Shown piece after piece: positions 31,470 through 39,393 of a stretch of DNA of 43,605 nt. The DNA is taken from positions 1 through 43,605 of the IMG/VR virus record IMGVR_UViG_3300045996_001347, one strand, 5' to 3'. Made by a program: the position numbers and the translations under genes. Below the pieces are notes generated by a model. It had not been told where the DNA came from and made no database searches. It worked only from the letters and a program-made list of their open reading frames with translations. Position 1 is the first letter of the stretch. The number at the start of each line of letters is the position of its first letter. Source of the stretch: a virus.

Positions 31470-32858
31470 TTATGCCTGTTTTTTATACATTCCTATCTGC
31501 TTTGAAAAATCTACCAGCCACGTGCTTTTTACATAGCGTACACAATCTAAGCAATCCCCACGCTGGTTTTCATCTTCGCGATTATCTTTCAAAATACCAC
31601 TATCCTCTTTCGCTTCGGTAAATTGCAATTCATTAACTGTTGTAGTCATTGAAGGATGAAACTTCAGATCAGGGTGCAAAGCAAATACCAGGTTAACGTG
31701 ATTTCTGTTGGTTGCTACATTCGGGTTTGCCTTAGGTACATTCAGCCTTGCATTGCTAATATGTAAGGTTTGCTGCAAATACAGCCAGTCATGGATATTA
31801 TCTCTCGTGGATGTCGTTCTTTTACGTGAGGTAGCATCACCTGTAAATAAAGCATTGTATAATATTTCGGGCGGGAACTCGTCCATTATCCTGTCCGCCA
31901 TTTTATATACATCACCAGGCTCCAGTATTATTTCTCTGAAGTAGTGCGTATGCATTCCCTCGCTATCGATCCAGTGATGTAAGCATAAACATACCATTGG
32001 GCTAACGTTAAAGTCAAGAGAGAAGCGGACAGGTATATTCGGGTTGAATTGGGCCTTTTCGCTTACATGGCGGTTTTTGTCAAAGTTATGTACCCAAGGG
32101 TTTTTTATTTCTTTTTTACCCCATAATCCTTTAGTAAAAACGAAATAATAAAATGGGTTTACTTTGCTTAATTGCTCAAGATTAGCCGCTCGTTGTGGTG
32201 AGCAATAAGGATTATCGTTGTAGGTTGTGTGAGTGGATGTGTACTTAATTGTGTAAGTCCTGCCATCTGCTAATCGTTGAGTAGTTGTTGATGTAAAGTT
32301 TTTGTAAATATCCCCAGGATAGTTAGCGAAATAGGTTTGATACAACCAAAAGTTTTCATAATCCCCATCGCATTCAGGATTAAAAGAAAACCACATTTGT
32401 ACTGCTGAATTATTACTTCTTAGCGATGTTGAAGCAATAATAAAATCGTCTAAGGTTAATTGATTCCCTTCCTCAAACCATGCGTGTGAAGGGTTGGCAA
32501 TAGATTTTAATTTACCGGGTTTGTCGCAGCCTCTCGCAATAAACTTATTTCCGTTAACGCATCTTATTTCAAGTGGTGAGGAATAAAAGTCAAATAAATG
32601 GCTCAAACCCCAGTCATCAACAATATCTTTAATAGTTTGCCATTGGGCATCTTTGATGCTTTCGGCTGTTTTCTTTATAAGAATACACCGAAAGTAATCT
32701 TTACTTAAACAATCTAATATTAATTTTTGGGCAATAAAATGAGATTTGCCGCTATCCCTGCCGCCCCAAAGAAAATTTATATCTGCATCACTTTCCAGTA
32801 AGTGTTGATAAGCAGGTAAAAATATATCTTCATCAATTTCAATTTCGGCAATTGCCAT
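31470..32858 (-). CDS. terL: Terminase large subunit, 462 aa
   Basis: ATPase domain: Walker A in LWGGRDSGKSHFIAQ and an acidic Walker B in HAWFEEGNQL. Nuclease domain: RFSLDFNVSPMVCLCL, LFTGDATSRKR and DCLDCVRYVKSTW supply the metal-binding acids. It drives ATP-powered DNA packaging and cuts the concatemer. Its ATG shares the small-subunit stop region. Confidence 0.9.
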   Translation of the reverse strand: MAIAEIEIDEDIFLPAYQHLLESDADINFLWGGRDSGKSHFIAQKLILDCLSKDYFRCILIKKTAESIKDAQWQTIKDIVDDWGLSHLFDFYSSPLEIRCVNGNKFIARGCDKPGKLKSIANPSHAWFEEGNQLTLDDFIIASTSLRSNNSAVQMWFSFNPECDGDYENFWLYQTYFANYPGDIYKNFTSTTTQRLADGRTYTIKYTSTHTTYNDNPYCSPQRAANLEQLSKVNPFYYFVFTKGLWGKKEIKNPWVHNFDKNRHVSEKAQFNPNIPVRFSLDFNVSPMVCLCLHHWIDSEGMHTHYFREIILEPGDVYKMADRIMDEFPPEILYNALFTGDATSRKRTTSTRDNIHDWLYLQQTLHISNARLNVPKANPNVATNRNHVNLVFALHPDLKFHPSMTTTVNELQFTEAKEDSGILKDNREDENQRGDCLDCVRYVKSTWLVDFSKQIGMYKKQA

Positions 32859-33295
32859 TATTTTTTCTTAATGATGACTTTTATTCCCTGTTGCTTATTA
32901 TCAATCTCAAAGAAACCAATATGCTTACCGATCATTTCAGTAGCTTTATTAGCGCCTGAGCTATCAAATTGGTAAATGTTGTTATCATCGGCATCTTTTG
33001 CATGTACCATGCTTTTATCGGCAGGACTCCAAATCATTACCGGTTCAGCCTGCATACACCTGTCGGATATTGACTTTAGCCTTTGCAACACCCATGTAGC
33101 ATCTATTTCAAGTTTTTCCGCCCTCGCTTTTTGTAGTTCTTCTATACGTGCGCGGATGTTAAGTTTTGCTAAGAGTTGAGAAGATTGTTCATTAGCTGTT
33201 TTTTCAGAATAACCTGCCCTTATAGCGGCTTGAGTACCGTTTAAGTCAATCAGGTATTCCTGGCAAAATATGTCTTGTTTTGTTGTGAGTTTCAT
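32858..33295 (-). CDS. terS: Terminase small subunit, 145 aa
   Basis: The N-terminus KLTTKQDIFCQEYLIDLNGT and QAAIRAGYSEKTANEQSSQL match the Terminase_2 helix-turn-helix, which recognises the packaging site. It lies directly before the large subunit. A gene ending TGA overlaps its start codon (ATGA). Confidence 0.85.
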   Translation of the reverse strand: MKLTTKQDIFCQEYLIDLNGTQAAIRAGYSEKTANEQSSQLLAKLNIRARIEELQKARAEKLEIDATWVLQRLKSISDRCMQAEPVMIWSPADKSMVHAKDADDNNIYQFDSSGANKATEMIGKHIGFFEIDNKQQGIKVIIKKK

Positions 33296-33359
33296 TGTAA
33301 TTCTTCCAGTTGAATATGAAGTCCTTTTATCTGTCTGCTCAATTCTTCTTTTATGTTTT

Positions 33360-33563
33360 TTATAAACACCTTGCCTGCTTCATTAAAATTACTTGTTGGA
33401 TTTTCAATATAAACATCTGTGATATAACTTCCTCGCGAAGCTGAACACCCACCTCCATTTGAATAATTGTTTCTTTCACGGATTCTTTGTGTTCCTTTTC
33501 AAAGTCGTAATCCTTAGCAATTTCATTTAAAGATTCCTGCAAACGTTTACAAAAGTTTTCCAT
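33360..33563 (-). CDS. Helical protein, 67 aa, probable frameshift into a longer form
   Basis: The N-terminal ~40 residues (MENFCKRLQESLNEIAKDYD...) look genuine; after that the reading becomes less protein-like, while the -1 frame is convincing (SYITDVYIENPTSNFNEAGK ... ELSRQIKGLHIQLEELQ) and ends at 33292, overlapping the terminase start. The real product may be about 90 aa. Function unknown. Confidence 0.45.
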   Translation of the reverse strand: MENFCKRLQESLNEIAKDYDFEKEHKESVKETIIQMEVGVQLREEVISQMFILKIQQVILMKQARCL

Positions 33564-33567
33564 TATA

Positions 33568-33741
33568 TTACGGATTGATATTCTTATTCCGGTAATGGTT
33601 AACCAGGATTATAATTACCACGAATACAACTGCCGATATTGCAGCACAGATGTAATAGTTTGGGTTTTGCTCTACATAACCGAAGTATATCAGCACAAGA
33701 ACAATTATTGCGAATACTATTTTCATTGCTAAATCTTTCAT
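33568..33741 (-). CDS. Small two-segment membrane protein, 57 aa
   Basis: Encodes MKDLAMKIVFAIIVLVLIYF, a polar turn, then a second hydrophobic stretch (CAAISAVVFVVIIILVNHY). Fits tightly between the 129-aa membrane gene and the next gene. Could be a holin-like or exclusion protein; no evidence beyond topology. Confidence 0.6.
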   Translation of the reverse strand: MKDLAMKIVFAIIVLVLIYFGYVEQNPNYYICAAISAVVFVVIIILVNHYRNKNINP

Positions 33742-33746
33742 GTTTG

Positions 33747-34136
33747 TTATTTTAGGATTATTAATAGAATGATCGTTAGTAAGAGTAACCCGAACTTAAT
33801 GATGTATTGGTTTACTTTGGCATTGGGAAGTTTTAGAAGCTGTTTATCAATGAATGATGTTTCACCGATATAGTCATAAGGCAGTTCACGAAATCTATTC
33901 AGGATTATATCGAATGCTATCCAGCGAATGGCAAGAGTTACCAAAACAAGCGCATTGGCGAACCATGTAATGCCAAATATGCCATTGGCAAGGGGAATAC
34001 ACAGCAGAATGTATATGGTGGATTCTACGCCATGCTTGGGCCATAATAAAGCCTGAATCTGCTTCTTATCAAACCACGCATTGAATACCATAGCGCCAAT
34101 CGCTATCAAAAAGTATATTGTTATTTTGAGTAACAT
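33747..34136 (-). CDS. Four-helix membrane protein, 129 aa
   Basis: Hydrophobic segments at the N-terminus (LLKITIYFLIAIGAMVF), two in the middle, and at the C-terminus (FGLLLLTIILLIIL). Its ATG coincides with the expected +1 of the phage-type promoter at 34142-34170, so the message may be leaderless. Role unknown. Confidence 0.6.
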   Translation of the reverse strand: MLLKITIYFLIAIGAMVFNAWFDKKQIQALLWPKHGVESTIYILLCIPLANGIFGITWFANALVLVTLAIRWIAFDIILNRFRELPYDYIGETSFIDKQLLKLPNAKVNQYIIKFGLLLLTIILLIILK

Positions 34137-34141
34137 AGCCT

Positions 34142-34170
34142 TATAACGGATTTTGTGAAAATTAATCGCT
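34142..34170 (-). promoter_or_regulatory. Phage ECF-type promoter, membrane/terminase block
   Basis: AGCGAT (34170-34165), 16 bases, CGTTATA (34148-34142), overlapping the 3' end of the upstream gene. First copy downstream of the sigma gene. Confidence 0.75.
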
Positions 34171-34656
34171 TTTAATCCTGTAATTAAGTGGAAGCAAGTA
34201 TTTATTGCCTTTGAATTCCTGTTGAAATCTCTCTTTAGAAATTGTTACAATATAATCTTCAAGCCTTCTGCCCGGTTGTTCAAAATACCTTGCGCTCTGT
34301 GGTGATTTCCTTTTAAGGGAAAAGCCTTGCACATCCGGGGAAATGGAATATTTATAAACCGGTAAGCCAAATATTTTATATTGTTGCTCCCATGTGCTTA
34401 TATCGCCCCTGTATCTTTTTGGATTTTCGGTATATATAAAAGCTGCTATTGCGGAAGCGATATTTAAAAGCACCGGGAAAGATTTTCCGAACCTTGTATC
34501 TGTTTTACTCTCCATATTTAAAATGTTTATTTTCTCACCTGCGTTATAGTATCGGGAAACAGCACCACATAAATCAATAAATCGCTTTTCTTTCGTGCGG
34601 TATTCATAAAGTCTTTTAGGCAGTAGGCCTATTGGTGGTTTTATGCTATTCTCCAT
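34162..34656 (-). CDS. Hypothetical protein next to the sigma gene, 164 aa
   Basis: Basic N-terminus (MENSIKPPIGLLPKRLYEYR) resembling conserved small proteins of Bacteroidetes phages and prophages. A weak hydrophobic segment lies near SFPVLLNIASAIAAFIY. Overlaps the sigma gene by 11 bases, so it may be co-translated; an anti-sigma role is conceivable but unsupported. Confidence 0.5.
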   Translation of the reverse strand: MENSIKPPIGLLPKRLYEYRTKEKRFIDLCGAVSRYYNAGEKINILNMESKTDTRFGKSFPVLLNIASAIAAFIYTENPKRYRGDISTWEQQYKIFGLPVYKYSISPDVQGFSLKRKSPQSARYFEQPGRRLEDYIVTISKERFQQEFKGNKYLLPLNYRIKSD

Positions 34657-35170
34657 AGTTATCTTTTCTGAATTTCTTTTGAACGTTCTTTTTGCTATGA
34701 TATAAACGGCTCCACACTGTGCTGATTGGGATGTTTTCTTCTTTGGCTATATCCTCATATTTGTAGCCATTTGCCCTGTATTCAATCATTTCCTTTTGGC
34801 TGTCGGGCAACGTGTTGAATACTTTGCGAATATCCTCTGCTGCAAGTGAACGCGCACCTTCGTTTACCGCCGTTAGAATATTATCGGGTAAACGGTCTGT
34901 TGCGAGGAAACTCTTTTGCCGGCGCACCTCATCAATGAAAAGGTTGTGCAAAATGCGTAATAGCCAGTTTTTCAGGTTTGTTCCTTCCTCGAATGATTCC
35001 TGGTAAACCAGTGCTTTCACGTAGGTATCCTGCACAAGATCTTCTGCGAGGTCGGTGTTTTTGGTTAGGAACTTTGCATAGTTGAACAAAGCAGCATGAT
35101 GTGCCGGTATTTCTTTGTCAAGAGAAGTTTTCCGCTGTTTTTTCATGGTTGGTATTTTTAGTAGTTCCAT
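34646..35170 (-). CDS. ECF-type RNA polymerase sigma factor, 174 aa
   Basis: Region 2: HHAALFNYAKFLTKNTDLAE, DLVQDTYVKAL, WLLRILHNLFIDEVRRQ (core-binding and -10 recognition). Region 4: LPDSQKEMIEYRANGYKYED, IAKEENIPISTVWSRLYHSK (helix-turn-helix for the -35). There is no region 1 or 3, as in ECF (group 4) sigmas. It would redirect host RNA polymerase, probably to the AGCGAT-N16-CGTT promoters found only in the late region. Confidence 0.8.
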   Translation of the reverse strand: MELLKIPTMKKQRKTSLDKEIPAHHAALFNYAKFLTKNTDLAEDLVQDTYVKALVYQESFEEGTNLKNWLLRILHNLFIDEVRRQKSFLATDRLPDNILTAVNEGARSLAAEDIRKVFNTLPDSQKEMIEYRANGYKYEDIAKEENIPISTVWSRLYHSKKNVQKKFRKDNYGE

Positions 35171-35182
35171 TTATGTCTTGTT

Positions 35183-35317
35183 TTATGCTGCAATGTCTAA
35201 GTCAATATCTTTCGTAATTCTTTTTAGTGCCGCTATACTTTGGTAATGGTTGTTTAAGGTTTCATAGGCAATGCTGTTACCAACTCCACATTCGAAAGCG
35301 ATATTCACCACTCTCAT
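35183..35317 (-). CDS. Small HTH-like protein, 44 aa
   Basis: Starts MRVVNIAFECGVGNSIAYET, ends in an acidic tail. The frame is open further upstream to the TGA of the DUF559-like gene, which is in the same frame, so a readthrough fusion is possible. Resembles a short helix-turn-helix; role unknown. Confidence 0.4.
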   Translation of the reverse strand: MRVVNIAFECGVGNSIAYETLNNHYQSIAALKRITKDIDLDIAA

Positions 35318-35377
35318 TTTGGGCCGCGATAAATGCAACCTGATAATTTTTGCAACTTGTATGATAATCGAGTTGCT

Positions 35378-35728
35378 TCATATTCCCAGTGTTTTACAGT
35401 CCTTTAAAACTTCTGTTATTGAATCTATTGTGCTTTTAAGTGTAAGCTGTTGCGGAGTGAACCGTAATAGCTTGTAGCCTTCTAAAGTGGCAGCATTGTA
35501 TTTTTCCATATCACCCAAATAACCACTACCTCTTGTATGCCTTCCGTTGCTGAAAATGCCGCCTTCAACTTCTACTGCTAATTTTACTTCGGGCCAGCAA
35601 TAATCAAACCTCCACTTTCTTTTTTCATGAAACTTATATTCCTGTTTCGGCAAAGCAATTCCTTTCTGCTTCAGCAAAGCGTAAAATATTTTCTCATTTA
35701 AAGTTGTGGAGGTTTCAATTTTCGACAT
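35378..35728 (-). CDS. DUF559/Vsr-like endonuclease, 116 aa
   Basis: Contains the PD-(D/E)XK style core: RFDYCWPEVKLAVEVEGGIF, a GRHTRGSGYLGDMEKYNAAT helix and GYKLLRFTPQQL, as in DUF559 and Vsr-like endonucleases. May act in host DNA degradation or recombination/repair. Confidence 0.7.
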   Translation of the reverse strand: MSKIETSTTLNEKIFYALLKQKGIALPKQEYKFHEKRKWRFDYCWPEVKLAVEVEGGIFSNGRHTRGSGYLGDMEKYNAATLEGYKLLRFTPQQLTLKSTIDSITEVLKDCKTLGI

Positions 35729-35731
35729 GGC

Positions 35732-36295
35732 TTAGGCTGCTTCTTTAAACCCCAGTTCTAATTGTTTCCCTAATGCAGATTTACCGCCGATGTAAAGCAT
35801 TACTTCAGTTACCAGCGTTTCAATATCTTTACTTAGTTCGTAGCTGAAATAGTAATCTTCGCTTTCAAATGCTGTGAACGGCGTGATAAGGTTTAGCACC
35901 TTTTTGGTTGAAAGCTCCTTTTGTGCAACAAGAACAACACCCGCGCTTTCACCAATACCGCCCCATGTAACGCCTGTTACTTTGATATTTTTAGTTTCAG
36001 GGATGTATAAATCACCTGATTGAATTTCTTTTAAGTCTTTACCTGTTATGTTTGATTGTATTAACTCGCACATTAAAAGAACATGAATTCTTAACCTGTC
36101 AAAAGCATTTAAAAGGTCGGCGTGTGGTGTAAGCCTTGAGTTTACTGTGTATTCTACGATTGGCGGCGTTTCATCTTCATCAACATTTTGAAGCATATTG
36201 CTGATTTCTACATACAAGCCGCCATCTTTAGGTTGTAGCTTTACTTTTTTAATCTCAACCATTGTTGAGCCTTGAGGTAATAGTTGTGTGTTCAT
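35732..36295 (-). CDS. Hypothetical early protein, 187 aa
   Basis: Beta-rich N-terminus (VKLQPKDGGLYVEISNMLQN) and a helical middle (ADLLNAFDRLRIHVLLMCEL), soluble. Lies between the methylase group and the endonuclease in the leftward early operon. No family recognised. Confidence 0.55.
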   Translation of the reverse strand: MNTQLLPQGSTMVEIKKVKLQPKDGGLYVEISNMLQNVDEDETPPIVEYTVNSRLTPHADLLNAFDRLRIHVLLMCELIQSNITGKDLKEIQSGDLYIPETKNIKVTGVTWGGIGESAGVVLVAQKELSTKKVLNLITPFTAFESEDYYFSYELSKDIETLVTEVMLYIGGKSALGKQLELGFKEAA

Positions 36296-36366
36296 TGTCT
36301 TGTTTTTATAATTGTTTTAGTAAGATATTTCAGAATGGATTTAGTGAGGTTGTTGGCGTTACTCAT
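36292..36366 (-). CDS. Tiny coupled protein, 24 aa
   Basis: MSNANNLTKSILKYLTKTII plus KTRQ. Its ATG overlaps the upstream TAA (TAATG) and its TGA overlaps the next ATG (ATGA), a fit unlikely by chance. Possibly a small regulatory peptide or only a coupling spacer. Confidence 0.5.
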   Translation of the reverse strand: MSNANNLTKSILKYLTKTIIKTRQ

Positions 36367-36731
36367 TAATCGAGTCTTAATTTAAGTTTAGCGATCTGTT
36401 GCTCCATTTCTCTTTTGTAGTAAGTATTGAAATCTTCGCCTTTGCCTTGCTGCTCCCATATCTTGTAATAGACAGCGCGCATTCTTTGGCTCTGTGTTTT
36501 TGGCTTGCCGTTAAATGCTTCAATCGCTTCTTCATCAAGCTCCGTTAAGTCATCAAGCATTATTGTTGAAAACAATGCAAAGCCTTGTGTGCGGTGCAAC
36601 TGAAACAGGTTCGCCATTTGTGTGGGTGTTAGTTCCTGCGTAACCTGTTCAATCTTTATAGATCCATCAGCCAATGTTCTTACGTTGCTGAAAAATACGG
36701 GTAGTATCACCCTGTTGCGGTTATCTTCCAT
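36366..36731 (-). CDS. Hypothetical protein, 121 aa
   Basis: Helical, soluble (e.g. AIEAFNGKPKTQSQRMRAVY). Starts at the stop codon of the methylase gene (shared base). No family recognised. Confidence 0.55.
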   Translation of the reverse strand: MEDNRNRVILPVFFSNVRTLADGSIKIEQVTQELTPTQMANLFQLHRTQGFALFSTIMLDDLTELDEEAIEAFNGKPKTQSQRMRAVYYKIWEQQGKGEDFNTYYKREMEQQIAKLKLRLD

Positions 36732-37549
36732 TATGCGAATAGTTTTTTCTGAATGTTCTTCAATACTTTTTCGGTTGCAGCTTTATAGAAATCCTTTTTA
36801 ATTTCAAAGCCGTATGCCTCCCTGTCATTTTGGAATGCTGCCAATAATGTTGAACCGCTCCCGGCACAAGGATCTATAACCACATCGCCTTTATCCGTGA
36901 ATAATTCTATGAGGTTGCTAAGTAGTTTTACAGGCTTTTGCGTTGGGTGTACTTTTGGCGTTGTTGTATCTTTTTGCCAGTCTAAGCAGTTGAAAACCAT
37001 TTTGCCATTGTTATTAAACTTTGGCAGTTTTTCACGGTATAGCAAAACAGCATATTCACAATTCCCAACTACTCGCATATTTGCTTTTAGTACCTGCGCT
37101 GAGAAGTTCTTACGGAAAACAAGATTGATATAATTATTTAGCCCGTATTTCTTTGCCTTTTCAATCAGTTCAAATTGCTGTTCAAAGGCACAAAAAACAA
37201 TCATACACGGTGCTTTGCCTGTTTCTTTTGGTTCTTTCCGCATCATGGTTGAGCAGAAATGCAGGAACTCGGTAATACGAAAATCCTTATCAGTATCAAA
37301 GAATTCTTTGCCTGCTAATTCGCTTTGCCCGTTAGCGTTATCACCACCGATATACCATGAAGGGTTTGAACCGTATGCGTTTTTGCCTACATTGTACGGT
37401 ATATCCGCAATGATTAACTGTGCCTTTGGTATGTTGTAAGATTTGTAATTCTGAAAATGATCGTTAATTAAACGAGGTGGTTTTATGTTGGCAGTAAATG
37501 CAATAGGCTTTACTTTGGCCGGTTCTTGTATGTTTGTTAGCTCAAGCAT
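36731..37549 (-). CDS. Beta-class DNA methyltransferase (N6A/N4C type), 272 aa
   Basis: The catalytic DPPY-like motif reads ADIPYNVGKN near residue 50 (Ile in place of Pro), then the target region, and HPTQKPVKLLSNLIELF with the SAM motif VIDPCAGSGSTLLAAF near the C-terminus. Motif order is beta class (catalytic before SAM). Probably modifies phage DNA against restriction or regulates expression. Confidence 0.8.
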   Translation of the reverse strand: MLELTNIQEPAKVKPIAFTANIKPPRLINDHFQNYKSYNIPKAQLIIADIPYNVGKNAYGSNPSWYIGGDNANGQSELAGKEFFDTDKDFRITEFLHFCSTMMRKEPKETGKAPCMIVFCAFEQQFELIEKAKKYGLNNYINLVFRKNFSAQVLKANMRVVGNCEYAVLLYREKLPKFNNNGKMVFNCLDWQKDTTTPKVHPTQKPVKLLSNLIELFTDKGDVVIDPCAGSGSTLLAAFQNDREAYGFEIKKDFYKAATEKVLKNIQKKLFA

Positions 37550-37611
37550 TATGCAGCGTTTTTAATTTGTTGAAGGCATTTCTCTATTGCCTGTGATACG
37601 TGGATTAGCAT
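37549..37611 (-). CDS. Tiny coupled frame before the methylase, 20 aa
   Basis: Starts at an ATG over the upstream stop and shares TAATG with the methylase start. Sequence MLIHVSQAIEKCLQQIKNAA. Its fit is the only support. Confidence 0.3.
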   Translation of the reverse strand: MLIHVSQAIEKCLQQIKNAA

Positions 37612-37796
37612 TTTTGCAGGTAGTTAAAGTTTGGTTTGCTGTTTAGATAATGGGTAAGTATTTTTGATATTGTACCTGTTGAAACCCTGTACATATCAGC
37701 TAATTTCTGTTCTTGTGTTACACCGTTGTTGAATAGAAAAATGATTGTTTTCTGATCTTCCGGTGTAAGCCTGCGGATTTTGTTAACTATTGGCAT
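37605..37796 (-). CDS. Small helix-turn-helix protein, 63 aa
   Basis: IRRLTPEDQKTIIFLFNNGV and ADMYRVSTGTISKILTHYL form a clear HTH with a Ser/Thr-rich recognition helix, like the small sigma-like/HTH proteins of phage replication regions. Probable regulator in the early operon. Confidence 0.65.
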   Translation of the reverse strand: MPIVNKIRRLTPEDQKTIIFLFNNGVTQEQKLADMYRVSTGTISKILTHYLNSKPNFNYLQKC

Positions 37797-38454
37797 CGGC
37801 TTCGTTATTTTGGTTTTCCCACTCTTGCTTTTGTTTCAGGTTGTAGCGAAGTAATTCAGCTTTGAATTTTGGATCGTCAAGCATTTCGCGCATATTGGTT
37901 TGAATCGGCAAAATCTTATATTCATCGGGGTATAGTTCGCGGAGTTTGTTAAGTACCATTTCACCGCTTGCACCCAAATCGTGAGAATGTTTTTGCTCTG
38001 TATGTTTTTGTTCCAGGTGTGCCTCGCGTTGTTCGTTGTAAATACTTAGCCATTCGAATATCATTGCTCTGTCGAGGCGGTCATATACTTTTCCGAAATC
38101 GCCGTTCTTAGATTTTTCAATGAATAAATACAGCTCCGCAAGTTTCAACCACCAATATTCACGAATTATAGCCCGGGCAATATCAACGCTTTGTTTTTCA
38201 TCAAATCCGTTTTTGATGTTGTATGTAGCTTGCAGGCTTAGAAGCATCGCGCTTAATTGCAACGCAAGATTCATTTCACCAGCTTCGCGTTTATAGTAGC
38301 TCAACTGTTTGCCTTTAATGGCAAGGTCAATAGAGAGCTTACCGCTTTCAAAGTGCTTTTGCACATTCTGCACTGCATTAAGCAATTCAAGAGACTGAGA
38401 ATGATTCTCTAATTGCATCCTCGAGTTTTGATTTACTGAATTGTTTTGCGCCAT
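37783..38454 (-). CDS. Hypothetical early protein, 223 aa
   Basis: Helical and acidic, overlapping the replication gene by 68 bases. Has a Gln/Asn-rich N-terminus and a C-terminal QNNEADANS. Possibly a replication partner; no family recognised. Confidence 0.5.
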   Translation of the reverse strand: MAQNNSVNQNSRMQLENHSQSLELLNAVQNVQKHFESGKLSIDLAIKGKQLSYYKREAGEMNLALQLSAMLLSLQATYNIKNGFDEKQSVDIARAIIREYWWLKLAELYLFIEKSKNGDFGKVYDRLDRAMIFEWLSIYNEQREAHLEQKHTEQKHSHDLGASGEMVLNKLRELYPDEYKILPIQTNMREMLDDPKFKAELLRYNLKQKQEWENQNNEADANS

Positions 38455-39298
38455 TTTTTTTGTTATTTGAACTGGTTAGAACTGGTTCTATGATTTCATT
38501 TTCCCATGCATTTTTTTTCAGGTATCGAATGGGATCTTTGCGGAAACGTTTTTCTGTAACCGACACATATCGCGGCAGGTGGTGAAGCATGATTTCTTCT
38601 TTTTGCCGGTCTTTGAGTTTTTGCCATTCTTTCAGGCAATCCGGCTTATCAATTTTTTTATCGTACAACTCCCAAAAATCATCAAAAGGGAAGTCTTCTA
38701 AAATTTCGGCTTCCGGTATCTCTTCTTTTTTTTCTGTTTCTAATGGGATTGTTTTTTCTTCAATATTTTTTTTTGGGAAACCCATACCCCCATTATTTAT
38801 TAAAAGAGGTTTTATAGGTTTTATAGGTTTTAAGAGTTTATATATGCAGTCAATGCTTTGGTCGATGCTTTGTGTGTTGCTTTGGTCGATGCTTTGACAA
38901 TTTTGGCGAAGCGTTTCATTTGCTTCAGTCGGTGGTTCGGGTGTTGCTTCGACATTTCTGTCAAAGCATATTTTTATTTTATTGCATGAATATTGATTTC
39001 TGCTTTTGATTTCCCATTGAATAAATCCCCATTTTTCAAGGTCAAGCAAACAATTTTTGTAAGTAGTGAAATTCCCAATCCTGCTGCCTTCCATTGAATA
39101 ATCGGTAGGCATATCAATCAATTCTTTCCAGCCGCTTTTATTTGCGCGCTCTATAATGAAAAAATATAATGATGTATGATGAGGTTTTACATCTTCGCTT
39201 TCTTCATAAATAAAATCAAACCAGGCCCGGCTCAAATCATATCCTGATGGTTTTTTTGACTTCATATAATCAGGTGATAGTTTAGTTACTGCTCCCAC
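38387..39298 (-). CDS. Replication initiator-like protein, 303 aa
   Basis: N-terminal winged-helix region (YDLSRAWFDFIYEESEDVKP, TTYKNCLLDLEKWGFIQWEI) typical of phage replication/DnaD-type proteins, a Ser/Gln-rich linker, and a C-terminal 'FWELYDKKIDKPDCLKEWQK ... KDPIRYLKKNAWE' segment seen in phage initiator partners. GTG start at 39298; ATG 39265 is an alternative. Likely organises phage DNA replication. Confidence 0.65.
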   Translation of the reverse strand: MGAVTKLSPDYMKSKKPSGYDLSRAWFDFIYEESEDVKPHHTSLYFFIIERANKSGWKELIDMPTDYSMEGSRIGNFTTYKNCLLDLEKWGFIQWEIKSRNQYSCNKIKICFDRNVEATPEPPTEANETLRQNCQSIDQSNTQSIDQSIDCIYKLLKPIKPIKPLLINNGGMGFPKKNIEEKTIPLETEKKEEIPEAEILEDFPFDDFWELYDKKIDKPDCLKEWQKLKDRQKEEIMLHHLPRYVSVTEKRFRKDPIRYLKKNAWENEIIEPVLTSSNNKKNGAKQFSKSKLEDAIRESFSVS

Positions 39299-39393
39299 TT
39301 GTGAAGATGTTATGATTTTTATACTTTACTTCCTGGCTGCCGTACATTTCCATTACTTTATCGAAAGTATCTTTACGGCATTTGTATATGTTC

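Noticed and set aside
33571-33596. A possible seventh copy of the phage promoter near the 67-aa gene
   Set aside because: The -10-like part (TCCGTAATA) is present but the upstream half and spacing do not match, and the region is coding for the 57-aa membrane protein.
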